From Deltaproteobacteria bacterium (GTDB lineage Bacteria > Lernaellota > Lernaellaia > JACKCT01): a stretch of DNA of 48,575 nucleotides. The stretch covers positions 1 through 48,575 of the forward strand of contig JADLEX010000040.1 of the NCBI GenBank assembly GCA_020845895.1, given 5' to 3'. The notes beneath the pieces were generated by a model, which worked only from the letters and a program-made list of their open reading frames with translations, was not told the DNA's origin and ran no database searches. This document shows, piece after piece, positions 24,988 through 34,219 of the stretch. The position numbers and the translations under genes are program-made. The number at the start of each line of letters is the position of its first letter. Within the stretch, counting starts at the first letter, position 1.

Positions 24988-26297
24988 GGAACCTCCCGAA
25001 GAACTTTCATAACGACCGTGGGGCGCGTCACGTGGGGCGACGCATCGATTTCCGCGATGGACTCGCGTATCGCTCCCGTCGTCGCCTCGTGCGTGAGAAT
25101 GATGACCGGCACCGCCTCGTGGCGATCGCGCCCGTGCTGCACCACCTGGGCAATGCTGATGCCGTGCTGCGCCAGGTGCGTCGCGATATTCGCGAGCACG
25201 CCCGGGCGGTCGAGCGCGGTGAAACGCAGATAATACTCGGCCGGAATCTCGTCCTGGGGCAGGATGTCGGCGCGCGCGCGGCTTTCTTCCGGCACGCCCG
25301 TCGGAAACTCGTCGCACGGGGCGGTACTCGTGGCAACGCGCGCGATTTCGATCATGTCCGCGACGACCGCATTTGCGGTCGGCATCTGTCCCGCCCCCGC
25401 GCCGGTCATGACGAGCGGGCCGACATGCTCGCCGTCGATCAGCACGGCGTTGACCGCGCCGTGCACCTGCCCGATCACCGAGGACGAGGGTACGAGCGTG
25501 GGATCGACCGAAAGCCCGATCCGGTCCGCTTCGTCCCGGCGCGCCACGGCGAGCAGCTTGATCGTCATCCCCATCTCGTCGGCGTAAGCGATGTCTTCCG
25601 TCGCGATCGCCTCGATCCCCTGCGCACGCACATCTGACGCGGACACCCGAACGCCCCACGCCAGCATCGCCAGGAGCGTGAGCTTATGCGCCGAATCCAT
25701 GCCGTTCACGTCGAGCGTAGGATCGACCTCGGCGAAACCCCGCCGCTGCGCCTCGGCAAGCGTCTCGGCGAGCGGCGCACGCCGTTGCGTCATCTCGGTG
25801 AGAATGAAATTGCACGTGCCGTTCACGATACCGACGACTCGCCGGATGTTTTCCGACGCGAAACCCGTCTTCAGAAGTTGAATGATCGGCACGCCGCCGC
25901 AAACGCTGGCTTCGAATCCGATCTTTCGTCCGGTCCGCGTGGCTGCGGCGAAGATTTCGTCTCCGCATTCCGACAGCAGAGCTTTGTTGGCGGTGACGAC
26001 GTTCTTGCCGGTCTCGAACGCGCGCAGGAGCACGCGACGCGGAATCTCCACGCCGCCCATAAGTTCAACGAGCAAATCCACATCCGAAGCCGCCGCGACC
26101 GCTTCGGGGTCGGTTGTGCCCCGCGATGCGTCCATGCCGAGCTCGGCCCACTTTTCCGGCGAACGCGACGCGAATCGCGTGATTTGAAAGGACGTTCCCG
26201 TTCGGCGTTCGAGTTCCGCCGTGTGGTTTCGCAGGATGTGCAGAACGCCGGAGCCGACCGTTCCGAGGCCAATCAATCCGACGCGGATGGTTCTCAT
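24984..26297 (-). CDS. hom: Homoserine dehydrogenase with C-terminal ACT domain
   Basis: A 437-residue enzyme reducing aspartate semialdehyde to homoserine. The NAD(P) motif GLIGLGTVGSGV is at about 8-19, followed by GGVEIPRR, TANKALL, and the catalytic region GIVNGTCNFILTEM and EVDPTLDVNGMDSAHKL. Residues about 350-430 form an ACT domain (RFTALDRPGVLANI), so feedback control by threonine is likely. GGAG lies 8 bases before the ATG. It is 30 bp after lipA and overlaps thrC by 4 bases. Confidence 0.94.
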   Translation of the reverse strand: MRTIRVGLIGLGTVGSGVLHILRNHTAELERRTGTSFQITRFASRSPEKWAELGMDASRGTTDPEAVAAASDVDLLVELMGGVEIPRRVLLRAFETGKNVVTANKALLSECGDEIFAAATRTGRKIGFEASVCGGVPIIQLLKTGFASENIRRVVGIVNGTCNFILTEMTQRRAPLAETLAEAQRRGFAEVDPTLDVNGMDSAHKLTLLAMLAWGVRVSASDVRAQGIEAIATEDIAYADEMGMTIKLLAVARRDEADRIGLSVDPTLVPSSSVIGQVHGAVNAVLIDGEHVGPLVMTGAGAGQMPTANAVVADMIEIARVATSTAPCDEFPTGVPEESRARADILPQDEIPAEYYLRFTALDRPGVLANIATHLAQHGISIAQVVQHGRDRHEAVPVIILTHEATTGAIRESIAEIDASPHVTRPTVVMKVLREVP

Positions 26298-26327
26298 GGG
26301 TACAGCTCCGAGGGTGGCCTGATGCGG

Positions 26328-27203
26328 TCAGGATACGGCTGAGAGGTCGACCTGTCGGTCGGCCAGGTAGCTGGAACGCACCAGCGGGCCCGACGCGACG
26401 AAGCGAAATCCGAGCGAGCGGGCGTGATCGCGGAACTCGTCGAATTCGGCGGGCGTGACGTAGCGGTGCACCGGTTGGTTGCTCTCGCGCGGGCGTAGAT
26501 ATTGACCGATGGTCAGCGCACGAACGCCGTTCGCGTAAAGGTCGGCAAGCGTCGCGTGCACTTCGTCGTTGGTTTCGCCGAGTCCGACCATGATGCCACT
26601 CTTCACGAGCGCGTCGGGGCGGCGAGCGGCCATCGAAGAGAGCACGGCGAGCGAACGGTCGTACTCGGCTTGTGGGCGAACCTTGCGCTGCAACCGCCGG
26701 ACGGTTTCGATGTTGTGATTGAAGATGTCGTACGGCGAACCCGCGACGATCTCGAGCAATTCGGGCCGCGCATGGAAATCCGGCGTGAGAATCTCGACGA
26801 TGATGGATGCGTCGCGCGACTTGAGTTCACGAACGCACGCCGCGAAATGCGCCGCCCCTTCGTCGGGCAAATCATCGCGCGCCACCGACGTGATGACCAC
26901 ATGCCGCAACCCGACCTCCACGATCATGTCGGCGAGACGGCGCGGCTCCTCGAGGTTCAGTTCGCCCGGGCGATCCCGCACGATGGCGCAAAACGAGCAA
27001 TTGCGCGTGCAGATGTCACCCATAATCATCACGGTCGCCGTCGGACGTTGAAAGCACTCGCCGATATTCGGGCACTTCGCCGATTCGCACACGGTATGCA
27101 GACCGGCTTGACGCAGCCGCACCTTCAGGTCGTGGGCCGCGCCCAGCGATCGGATATGCGGTTTCGCCCATTCGGGCAGGCGATGCGGGTGGTGTTTGAC
27201 CAT
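26328..27203 (-). CDS. lipA: Lipoyl synthase
   Basis: A 291-residue radical SAM enzyme that inserts two sulfur atoms into protein-bound octanoyl groups. Both cluster motifs are intact: the auxiliary set C39, C44 and C50 (CESAKCPNIGEC) and the radical SAM set C65, C69 and C72 (CTRNCSFC). The C-terminal RSSYLADRQ ends with the serine-containing segment typical of LipA. The ATG at 27203 lies one base after the recG stop. No lipB is adjacent. It is a housekeeping radical SAM enzyme, separate from the nine in the two unusual operons. Confidence 0.95.
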   Translation of the reverse strand: MVKHHPHRLPEWAKPHIRSLGAAHDLKVRLRQAGLHTVCESAKCPNIGECFQRPTATVMIMGDICTRNCSFCAIVRDRPGELNLEEPRRLADMIVEVGLRHVVITSVARDDLPDEGAAHFAACVRELKSRDASIIVEILTPDFHARPELLEIVAGSPYDIFNHNIETVRRLQRKVRPQAEYDRSLAVLSSMAARRPDALVKSGIMVGLGETNDEVHATLADLYANGVRALTIGQYLRPRESNQPVHRYVTPAEFDEFRDHARSLGFRFVASGPLVRSSYLADRQVDLSAVS

Positions 27204-27204
27204 G

Positions 27205-29268
27205 CTAGCCGATCGTTCCGAATTCGAGACGGTCTCCAAAACGGTGGCGGAGGATTCGCTCCACGGCGGGGTCGGCGCGAAGATCCGTCCGCTTGCCCCA
27301 CCACGTCCGCGCCGCGTTTCGGGCCTGTTCCAACGTGTCCACGTCGCGCGCCAGACTGGCGAAACGAAGTCTCGGCAAGCCGTGCTGGCGAGCACCCAAC
27401 ATATCGCCGGGCCCCCGGATTGCCAAGTCCTCATCGGCGATGCGAAAGCCATCGTCGCAGTCGACGAGCGTCTGGAGCCGACGTTTCGCGGTCTCGGTCA
27501 GCGGACCGCGACTGCACAGAACGCACAGGCCCGGGCGGTCGGACCGCCACACCCGGCCGCGGATCTGATGCAAGGAGGAGAGGCCGAAACGCTGCGCATC
27601 CTCGATCAGCACCGCGCCGGCCTCGGCCACGTCCACACCGACCTCGATCACGGTCGTCGCGACGAGCACCCGCGTTCGCCCCTCCGCGAAGTCCCGCAGC
27701 GCCCGCTCCTTGTCGACACCGGACATTTGCCCGTGGAGGAGGCCGATCGGAATACCGGCGAATCGCATCTCGGCCTCTTTTCGGAAGAATCCCACCGCGT
27801 TCGCGATGTCGGACGCCTCCGATTCTTCCACGGCGGGAAAGACAACAAATACGCGATCGCCGCGCGCCAGGGTCGGCGCAAGAAGCCCGAAGGCGCGATC
27901 ACGTTCGTCTTCGACCCACACCGTCTCGCCGCCTTGGCGCCCCGGCGGTCGCTCGCGGATCACGCCCAGATCGAGGTCGCCGAAAGCCGTGTGCGCGAGA
28001 GAGCGCGGGATCGGCGTGGCGGACATGACGAGCACGTGCGGCGTCAGCGCCTTGTCCGAAAGGCGCGCGCGCTGACCGACCCCGAAACGGTGCTGCTCGT
28101 CCACGACCACGAAGCCCAGGCGATCGAATTTCGCGCGCGCTCCCAGCAGGGCGTGCGTTCCAAACGCGAGGCCGATTTCGCCCCCGGCCAGTCGCCGGGC
28201 GCTTTCACGCACGACGTCCGAAGCTTCGCCGAGGAATAGACCCACGCCCACGCCGAGACGCTCGAAAATCGGCGACCACCGCTCGTATTGCTGCCTCGCC
28301 AGCACTTCGGTCGGCGCCATGAGCGCAGCCTGATATCCGCTCTCGATCACGCGCGCCGCCGCGAGAATCGCGACGATGGTCTTTCCACATCCCACGTCGC
28401 CCATGAGCAGGCGATGCATCGGTCGGTCGGCGGATAGATCCGCGTGGATGGTCGCGAGCGCCTCGGCCTGCGCCGGCGTCAGGGCGAACCCGACATCATG
28501 CAAAATCGCGTCGGCCAGCGACGATTTCATCGGAAGCCGCGCCGTTTTTCCGATTTCCGAATTTTTTCGGCGCAGCAGCAAACCGAGTTGCAGAAAAAAC
28601 AGCTCGTCGAAGATCAATCGGCGGTATGCAGTCGTGTTCCGACTTGCCAGCGCGAGCGGGTCCGTCTCGTCGGAAGGTCGGTGAATCGCGCGCAGTGCGT
28701 CGGCGAGGGTCGGCAGGTCAAGGCCGAGTTCGTCGCGCGGCAACGCGTCAATCAATCGATCCTCCACGAGGTCGATGGCCTGGAGAACCCACTCCGCCAG
28801 CCGTTTCGCGGAAACGCCCTCGATTTCGGGATACTTCGGAAGATACTTGGGATACGACGCGTCCGGATCGTCGAGAAACACGACGTCGGGATGGGAGAAC
28901 GCGAGCTCATCGCGATGCGTTCGCACGATCCCCGACAGCAACATCCGGCGGCCGTCGCGAAAGCTCGATCTCAGTCCCTTCGCCGTCGCGCCGAAAAAAT
29001 GCGCGCGAATCTCGCCGCTGTCATCCATGATGGTGACCTTGCCGAATGCGCCGCGTCCGCCCCAGCCGCGCGACGAAACAGCGCTCGTGGCCGTTCCGAT
29101 CACATGAGCGGGTTCGCCGTCGCGAAGCACCGCGATCGGTGTGATGCGGGTTCGATCGACATAGCCGTGGGGAACGATCGTGATGAGGTCTTCGACGCGC
29201 TCGTATCCGGCGGCGGCGAGTCGCTTCGCGACGGCGGGTCCCACGCCGTGAAGACGTGTCAGCTCCAT
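27205..29268 (-). CDS. recG: ATP-dependent DNA helicase RecG
   Basis: A 687-residue helicase that reverses stalled replication forks and processes recombination intermediates. The N-terminal wedge (an OB fold, about 50-150) is followed by the helicase core: Walker A GDVGCGKT at about 290, VVVDEQHRFGV for Walker B, MSATPIPR, and VATTVIEVGVDV with QIRGRVWRS in the second RecA-like domain. The final LRFASLARD region is typical of RecG. I prefer the ATG at 29268; a TTG at 29277 would add three residues. It lies in the pyr-to-thr gene series, one base before lipA. RecG in Deltaproteobacteria often has a longer N-terminal extension that is absent here. Confidence 0.95.
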   Translation of the reverse strand: MELTRLHGVGPAVAKRLAAAGYERVEDLITIVPHGYVDRTRITPIAVLRDGEPAHVIGTATSAVSSRGWGGRGAFGKVTIMDDSGEIRAHFFGATAKGLRSSFRDGRRMLLSGIVRTHRDELAFSHPDVVFLDDPDASYPKYLPKYPEIEGVSAKRLAEWVLQAIDLVEDRLIDALPRDELGLDLPTLADALRAIHRPSDETDPLALASRNTTAYRRLIFDELFFLQLGLLLRRKNSEIGKTARLPMKSSLADAILHDVGFALTPAQAEALATIHADLSADRPMHRLLMGDVGCGKTIVAILAAARVIESGYQAALMAPTEVLARQQYERWSPIFERLGVGVGLFLGEASDVVRESARRLAGGEIGLAFGTHALLGARAKFDRLGFVVVDEQHRFGVGQRARLSDKALTPHVLVMSATPIPRSLAHTAFGDLDLGVIRERPPGRQGGETVWVEDERDRAFGLLAPTLARGDRVFVVFPAVEESEASDIANAVGFFRKEAEMRFAGIPIGLLHGQMSGVDKERALRDFAEGRTRVLVATTVIEVGVDVAEAGAVLIEDAQRFGLSSLHQIRGRVWRSDRPGLCVLCSRGPLTETAKRRLQTLVDCDDGFRIADEDLAIRGPGDMLGARQHGLPRLRFASLARDVDTLEQARNAARTWWGKRTDLRADPAVERILRHRFGDRLEFGTIG

Positions 29269-29293
29269 GTCCGGCAAACCCGGTCGGGGGCGG

Positions 29294-30121
29294 TCAGTGC
29301 CTTCGGCCGCGACGACGCCGTCGCTGCGCGTCGTTCTTTTCGTCGCGCTGGAATTTCAGTTCGTCGCGCGGCTCGCCGCCCGGGGCCCCTGCATCACCTT
29401 GCGGCGCCGGTGCGTTTTGGGGTCGCTGTGCTTGCGGGGGCGGTCCCCCCTGCGGTCGTTGGGGCGGCGGAGGGCCTTGTGGACGATTCGAGGGTGGTCC
29501 GCCCTGCGTCCGTTGCGGCTGCGGTCCCGCTTGCGGCTTCTGGGGATGGGGACCGCCCTGCGGACGGTTCTGCTGCGGCGCGTTCGGGCCGCCACCGGGA
29601 CGATCGGAACGGGGTTTCTGACCGTGCTGCGGCTGGGGACGCCGATTTCGGTCGCCGTCGAAACGCCGTTGCTCGTCCTGAACCGGCGGCTTGGGTTGGT
29701 GGCGACGCGATTCGGCCTCGCGGCGTCGCTTTTCTTCCTCTTCCTGGCGACGCACCTCTCGCATCTCCGCCTCGACCAGATCGGCGGTGAGCGCCGGGGG
29801 CGGCGGCATTTCGATGCGATCCGCGGTGACCGCGTTGTCGGTCTCGATCAGGCTCTCGATGCGATTCAGAAGCTTTTCGGTATCGCCCAGGACCTGCTCC
29901 TGAGCCTCCTGGTCCGCGGAATCGAATCCGTCGAAGTCGTGAAGAATCTCGGTCAGCGCGACCTCGACGGGAATGCGCAGGTCGGCGCGGGCGATCTGGT
30001 CCTTGACCTTGTTGCGGATGATCGTCTGCACCCGCTCGATCGGACGGTTGTTGGTCCGATCCGCCCGCACCTGGGTGTAGAGATCGCGGAGTTCGGTAAT
30101 CAGATTCTGAAGGTTTTCCAT
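29294..30121 (-). CDS. Unrecognised protein with disordered Pro/Gln/Gly-rich tail ending in an arginine run
   Basis: A 275-residue protein. Residues 1-105 look folded and helical; residues about 115-145 are a charged coiled-coil-like helix. The last 130 residues are low-complexity, with repeated RPQGGP-type units, and end with RRRRRGRRH. Such tails bind nucleic acid or drive condensates in known proteins, but no family is recognised. GGGAG lies 9 bases before the ATG at 30121. The gene is 25 bp upstream of recG. A role in RNA or DNA binding is inference only. Confidence 0.7.
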   Translation of the reverse strand: MENLQNLITELRDLYTQVRADRTNNRPIERVQTIIRNKVKDQIARADLRIPVEVALTEILHDFDGFDSADQEAQEQVLGDTEKLLNRIESLIETDNAVTADRIEMPPPPALTADLVEAEMREVRRQEEEEKRRREAESRRHQPKPPVQDEQRRFDGDRNRRPQPQHGQKPRSDRPGGGPNAPQQNRPQGGPHPQKPQAGPQPQRTQGGPPSNRPQGPPPPQRPQGGPPPQAQRPQNAPAPQGDAGAPGGEPRDELKFQRDEKNDAQRRRRRGRRH

Positions 30122-30211
30122 CGTTTCGGGCTCCCGGGAATCGCGCCGCCGTTCCTCGCGCGAACAGACAGTGTGCGCGAAGGGCGCGATGCGATCAAGT
30201 CGAACTTCGGC

Positions 30212-30844
30212 TTACATGAGTTCCTTGTAGAACTGAAGGGGATCGATGCGCGGAAACTGATATTGCTTGATCTTGCACTGGGCGAGACGGATATACAGGT
30301 CGCGCGCGTGATCGGGATCACCCGCCGCGATGCCCTTCGCCACGTTTTGAATCAGCTTGTTCGCACGACGCGGGTGGAACCGAATCAGATCGCCGAATCG
30401 CAGCTCTCCCTCGAACGGCAATACCCGCGCGTCGAAGATCTCGCCCTTGATGAAGGACACCGGATTGTCCTCGCCGACGACCAGTTTCTCGTCGGTGAAC
30501 AGATCGCGGCATTCGACTCGATCGTCGTGCACGCGCTTGATGAGAAAGAGACCCCGCCGGGACTGGAGGAAGCCGGCGAAGACTTCGTGGTCGCGCTCGG
30601 CGGGATCGCGGGCGATCTCCTCGACGAAGACCGCCAGAGGAGTCCGGCCCACATCGTCGAGCGGACGCTCGAACAAAAACCAGTCGAGGTACCCTTTCAT
30701 CACTTCTTCGTAGTAGTCCTCGTTGTCGGGCTTGACGCCGATCTGGCCGAAATAGAATCGGCGGGCTTCGGTCATTTCGATGCGGTAGCGGTCGTGCGCG
30801 AACTGCGCGACACGGTCCAGATAGTCGGAGAGCGGCGCGGTCAT
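30212..30844 (-). CDS. Unrecognised conserved-looking protein of 210 residues
   Basis: The protein is soluble, with no signal peptide or membrane segment. Its first half is rich in aromatic and acidic residues (for example DWFLFERPLDD) and its second half has short beta-type segments (LIKRVHDDRVECRD, FGDLIRFHP). No catalytic motif is apparent and I cannot name a family. It starts at an ATG 10 bp after the pyrC stop and probably shares its transcript. A 90-base gap follows it, the largest within the series. That gap holds a weak TTGATC-17-CACACT pair that could be a secondary promoter. Confidence 0.7.
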   Translation of the reverse strand: MTAPLSDYLDRVAQFAHDRYRIEMTEARRFYFGQIGVKPDNEDYYEEVMKGYLDWFLFERPLDDVGRTPLAVFVEEIARDPAERDHEVFAGFLQSRRGLFLIKRVHDDRVECRDLFTDEKLVVGEDNPVSFIKGEIFDARVLPFEGELRFGDLIRFHPRRANKLIQNVAKGIAAGDPDHARDLYIRLAQCKIKQYQFPRIDPLQFYKELM

Positions 30845-30854
30845 CGCGGGCGGT

Positions 30855-32135
30855 TCAGTCCCGGGCGAAGACGGTTCGCCCGCCGACCAGGGTGCGTTTC
30901 ACGTCCGCCTTCATCGCGCGGCCGATGAACGGCGAATTCTTGGAGAGCGAGTAGATGCGGTCCGTCGTGAACGTATACGTCGCCTTCGGATCGAAAATCG
31001 TGATGTCGGCCAAGGCGCCTTTGGTCAGCGTGCCGTGGGGAAGATTGAACGCCTTGCACGGCGCGACGGTGAGCAGCTCGATCGCGCGCATCTCGCTGAT
31101 GACGCCGGCCTCGACGAGTTCCCACGTCAGGGAAAACGCGGTCTCAAGGCCGATGATCCCGTTCGCGGCCTTCTCGAACTCGCAATCCTTGACGAGCTTT
31201 TCGTGCGGCGCGTGATCGGTCGCGATGGCGTCGATCGTGCCGTCGGCGAGCGCCTCTCGCACGGCCTCGCGGTCGTCCACGCCCCGCAGCGGCGGCGCCA
31301 TCTTGAAATTCGTGTCGTATTCGCCCACGTCTTCGTCGATCAACATGAAGTGGTGCGGCGCGGCTTCGCAGGTGACCGGCACGCCGCGCGCTTTCGCCAT
31401 TCGGACGATCTCGATCGCGCCCTTTGTCGAGATGTGCTGAATGTGCAGGCGCGCCCCCGTCAGGGCCGAGAGCACCACGTCGCGGGCGACCATCGTGTCT
31501 TCGGCCGCCGCGGGCACGCCCCGCAACCCGAGCCGCATGGAATGAAATCCCGAATTCATCGGCGCGTCGCCGGCCAGATGCTCGTCGATCGCGTGTACCG
31601 AGACCGGCACGCCGAAGGAGTTGGCATAGACGAGCGCGTTGCGCATCACGGCGGCGTTCATCACGCACCGTCCGTCGTCCGTGAACCCGATCACGCCGTG
31701 CTCGTAAAGCTCGCCCATCTCCGTGAGCGACTCGCCCGCCAGACCCTTGGTGACGGCCGCCATCGGGTAAACACGGGCGAGATCCGCCTCCTTCGCCTTG
31801 GCAAGGATGAGCGCGGTCACCGAGGAGTGGTCGTTGACGGGATTCGTGTTGGCCATGCTGCAGACCGACGTGAATCCGCCGGACACCGCGGCCATGCAGC
31901 CCGTGGCGATGGTTTCCTTCTGCTCGTATCCCGGCTCGCGCAGGTGGACATGAAGATCGACGAAACCGGGCGTCGCGATGCAACCCTTCGCGTCGATGCG
32001 CTCCGCCACGTCGGCGACCTTTTCGCCCGGACGCACGAGATCGAGGATCCGTCCGTCCTCGATCAGGATGTCCCGCGGCTCGTCGAGCCCGGACGCCGGA
32101 TCAATGACCCTCGACTTCGCGATCAGCGTCCTCAT
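30855..32135 (-). CDS. pyrC: Dihydroorotase
   Basis: A 426-residue class I dihydroorotase of the amidohydrolase superfamily, which closes carbamoyl aspartate to dihydroorotate. The metal ligands are visible: H62 and H64 in [32 protein letters not shown] and ATDHAPHEK. The N-terminal and C-terminal beta parts (IDPASG at the start, GRTVFARD at the end) are complete. The ATG at 32135 lies inside the end of pyrB, giving a 35-base overlap, so the two are probably coupled. Confidence 0.95.
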   Translation of the reverse strand: MRTLIAKSRVIDPASGLDEPRDILIEDGRILDLVRPGEKVADVAERIDAKGCIATPGFVDLHVHLREPGYEQKETIATGCMAAVSGGFTSVCSMANTNPVNDHSSVTALILAKAKEADLARVYPMAAVTKGLAGESLTEMGELYEHGVIGFTDDGRCVMNAAVMRNALVYANSFGVPVSVHAIDEHLAGDAPMNSGFHSMRLGLRGVPAAAEDTMVARDVVLSALTGARLHIQHISTKGAIEIVRMAKARGVPVTCEAAPHHFMLIDEDVGEYDTNFKMAPPLRGVDDREAVREALADGTIDAIATDHAPHEKLVKDCEFEKAANGIIGLETAFSLTWELVEAGVISEMRAIELLTVAPCKAFNLPHGTLTKGALADITIFDPKATYTFTTDRIYSLSKNSPFIGRAMKADVKRTLVGGRTVFARD

Positions 32136-33060
32136 CGCCCGCCTTCCTTCCGGCCAGCAGATACAGAATCGCCATGCGAACCGCGACGCCGTTGCTGACC
32201 TGATCCAGAATCTTGCTGCGCGTGCTGTCCGCCACGTCGCTCGAAATCTCGACGCCCCGGTTCATCGGGCCGGGGTGCATGATGATCGCGTCGGGTTTTG
32301 CCCGCTCGAGACGCGCCTCGTTGAGGCCGTAGAAACGTGCATACTCCCGATTGCTGGGGAACAGCGCGCCGGTCTGCCGTTCGAGCTGGATCCGCAGCAT
32401 CATGATGACGTCGGCATCGTGAATCGCCGCGTCCATGTCGTGGAAGACCTCGACGCCGAGCCGGTCGATTGCCGGCGGAATCATCGTCGCGGGGCCGCAG
32501 ATGCGTACGTTCGCGCCCATCTTTTTCAGGCCGAGGATGTTGCTGCGCGCGACGCGCGAGTGCGAGATGTCGCCGACGATGGAGATGGTCAGCCCCTCGA
32601 TGCGGCCCTTGGCCTCGCGAATCATCAGCATATCGAGAAGCGCCTGGCTCGGGTGCTCGTGCGCACCGTCGCCCGCGTTGACGACGCTGATGCCGACGCG
32701 CCGCGACAGCAGGTGCGGCGTACCCGCGTTGGGGTGACGCACGACGATCACCGCCGGGTGCATCGCCTCGATGTTGCGCACCGTGTCGAGCAGGGTCTCG
32801 CCCTTGCCCACGGAGCTCGAGCTCGGCGTGAAATTCACGGTGTCGGCCGAAAGTCGCTTCGCCGCGATCTCAAAGCTGGTGCGCGTGCGCGTCGATGGCT
32901 CATAAAACAGGTTCACGACGGTCTTGCCGCGCAGCGTCGGGACCTTTTTAATCTCGCGGCGGTTGATTTCCTTGAAGCTCTCCGCCGTGTCGAGAATCGT
33001 CTGAATCTCGTCCACCGACAGATCGGCCAGCCCCAGGACGTCCTTGCGTGTCCACATCAT
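32101..33060 (-). CDS. pyrB: Aspartate carbamoyltransferase catalytic subunit
   Basis: A 319-residue transcarbamylase that makes carbamoyl aspartate. The carbamoyl phosphate loop [12 protein letters not shown] at about 52-63 is complete, K86 is in SSVGKGET, and [11 protein letters not shown] is the HPxQ motif. PGPMNRGVE gives the second substrate loop. The start is the first of two ATG codons, overlapping the pyrR stop (ATGA). No regulatory subunit (pyrI) is present, as expected for the type linked to pyrC and pyrR. The C-terminal 15 residues are acidic and variable. Confidence 0.95.
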   Translation of the reverse strand: MMWTRKDVLGLADLSVDEIQTILDTAESFKEINRREIKKVPTLRGKTVVNLFYEPSTRTRTSFEIAAKRLSADTVNFTPSSSSVGKGETLLDTVRNIEAMHPAVIVVRHPNAGTPHLLSRRVGISVVNAGDGAHEHPSQALLDMLMIREAKGRIEGLTISIVGDISHSRVARSNILGLKKMGANVRICGPATMIPPAIDRLGVEVFHDMDAAIHDADVIMMLRIQLERQTGALFPSNREYARFYGLNEARLERAKPDAIIMHPGPMNRGVEISSDVADSTRSKILDQVSNGVAVRMAILYLLAGRKAGDEDADREVEGH

Positions 33061-33614
33061 TGACCCCTGGCCCAACCCGGAACCACTTCGATCCGATCGC
33101 TCGTCGAGGGCATCGGGTCCAGCGTGACGCGCACCGCATCGTCGTGCACGGTATCGAGCCACAGACCGACGAAATCGGCCCGTATCGGCAGTTCCCGGTG
33201 CCCGCGATCCACCAGCACCGCCGCGCGCACCAGATCGGGTCGCCCGTACTCCATCAAGGCGTCGAGCGCCGCGCGGATCGTACGTCCCGTGAAGATGACC
33301 TTATCGATCAGGATCACGGTCTTTTTTTCGATGCCGAACTCGAGGCGCGTTTCACCGATCAGCGGTTGCGAGTTGATGGTCAGATCGTCGCGGTAGAGCG
33401 TGATGTCCAGAACGCCGAGCGGAATCTCGCGTTCGAGGATGGTCCGCAGGGCGAGATCCAACCGGCGTGCGAGGGGCAGACCGCTCTGGCCGACCGAAAC
33501 CAGAACCAGATCGTCGATCTCGGGTGCGCCTTCGGCAATTTGATGGGCAATACGTTTGATGGTGGTGTCGACGCGTCTCGCGTCCATGACCAAACGGGCG
33601 GCGGTTTCGGCCAT
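33057..33614 (-). CDS. pyrR: PyrR-like pyrimidine operon regulator with altered PRPP site
   Basis: A 185-residue protein that matches PyrR over its length: DITLYRDDL at about 70-78 and [15 protein letters not shown] near the C-terminus are hallmarks. Two substrate loops differ from the family. The PRPP loop [13 protein letters not shown] (100-112) has K105 where PyrR proteins carry a second Asp, and the segment normally like GIKTRG reads SVGQSG (40-45). Uracil phosphoribosyltransferase activity may therefore be weak or lost. GGGGA lies 5 bases before the ATG. It opens the pyrRBC operon. I found no sequence in its leader that clearly resembles the PyrR RNA-binding site. Confidence 0.88.
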   Translation of the reverse strand: MAETAARLVMDARRVDTTIKRIAHQIAEGAPEIDDLVLVSVGQSGLPLARRLDLALRTILEREIPLGVLDITLYRDDLTINSQPLIGETRLEFGIEKKTVILIDKVIFTGRTIRAALDALMEYGRPDLVRAAVLVDRGHRELPIRADFVGLWLDTVHDDAVRVTLDPMPSTSDRIEVVPGWARGQ

Positions 33615-33730
33615 CGTTTCCCCGTCTTGCGCGGCCCGAGCGTGCGCGCCCGCCCTTCGCGGCCTCGTCGGCCAAAACGATTCGTGGTGCGCGTGGAACT
33701 CGTCCGGAAAGCGCTGTAGAGCGCGCGCGG

Positions 33731-33759
33731 ACTATAGCAACGTGCCCCCCGGGGGTCAA
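33731..33759 (-). promoter_or_regulatory. Sigma-70-type promoter of the pyrRBC gene series
   Basis: Reading the minus strand, TTGACC (33759-33754) and TATAGT (33736-33731) are separated by exactly 17 bases. The nine-base A-tract (33782-33774) lies about 15 bases upstream of the -35 box, where an UP element would sit. Transcription would begin near 33724 and leave a leader of about 110 bases before pyrR. The spacer contains a CCCCGGGG-type palindrome that could also be an operator. The match is good by eye; start-site mapping was not possible. Confidence 0.75.
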
Positions 33760-33815
33760 TCCGCGACGGGTCGTTTTTTTTTCGAGAAGGTCTGTTTTCC
33801 ACCCGCGCAACGGCA

Positions 33816-33843
33816 AAGCGCCGCGGTCGAAACCGCGGCGCTT
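33816..33843 (-). terminator. Strong hairpin after the small lipoprotein gene
   Basis: AAGCGCCGCGGT (33816-33827) pairs perfectly with ACCGCGGCGCTT (33832-33843), with a CGAA loop, 12 base pairs. It lies 22 bases after the stop of the small lipoprotein gene. There is no long T-run on either side in either direction, so it may be a weak intrinsic terminator or an RNA-stabilising hairpin. Confidence 0.55.
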
Positions 33844-33865
33844 CGAGCGAAAACGCAGGAATATT

Positions 33866-34219
33866 CTAGAGTTTGGCGATCCCGAACTGGTAGCGCTTGG
33901 ACCCCAGATAGGTCACGACGATCTCCACCTTGTCGCCGCCGATTTTGTACGACAGGTGGTTCGTCTTGTTCTTCTTCAGCTTCTTGATCTTCTTCACGTC
34001 GGAATCCGACAGATTCAGATTCCCCCACTGCGTCTTGATGGCCTTCGAGAGATCTTCCTTGTCGACGTTGACCGTCTGTCCGAACTTGCCCAGTTTGAGG
34101 CTCTTGACGTCGTCCAGGGTCTTGAGGCTCTTGGTCGAACACGCACCGAGGCCCGCGACGACGAATACGAAAAGAACGACCCAACAGATCTGACGGGGAC
34201 CGAATCCATGAAGACGCAT
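33866..34219 (-). CDS. Small predicted lipoprotein
   Basis: A 117-residue protein with a lipoprotein signal (hydrophobic core LFVFVVAGLGAC, lipobox LGAC at about 24-27). The mature part is about 90 residues, rich in Lys and Asp (VKKIKKLKKNK in the middle), and ends in a beta-type segment. The ATG at 34219 has AGGAGG 4 bases before it; an upstream in-frame ATG at 34258 was rejected because the signal peptide starts here. It stands alone between the pyr promoter region and a divergent HDOD gene. No family recognised. Confidence 0.72.
   Translation of the reverse strand: MRLHGFGPRQICWVVLFVFVVAGLGACSTKSLKTLDDVKSLKLGKFGQTVNVDKEDLSKAIKTQWGNLNLSDSDVKKIKKLKKNKTNHLSYKIGGDKVEIVVTYLGSKRYQFGIAKL

Noticed and set aside
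24010-29790. Several 300- to 500-codon plus-strand frames opposite hom, thrC, lipA and recG
   Set aside because: All lie opposite genes with complete catalytic motifs and show no recognisable sequence of their own.
33615-33724. A PyrR-dependent attenuator in the leader before pyrR
   Set aside because: I looked for the known PyrR-binding consensus and for a terminator with a T-run in this 110-base leader and found only a weak GGCC-GACGA-GGCC hairpin.
33774-33782. Nine-base T-run as a plus-strand terminator
   Set aside because: No plus-strand gene lies upstream and no stem precedes it closely; it fits better as the A-tract (UP element) of the minus-strand pyr promoter.
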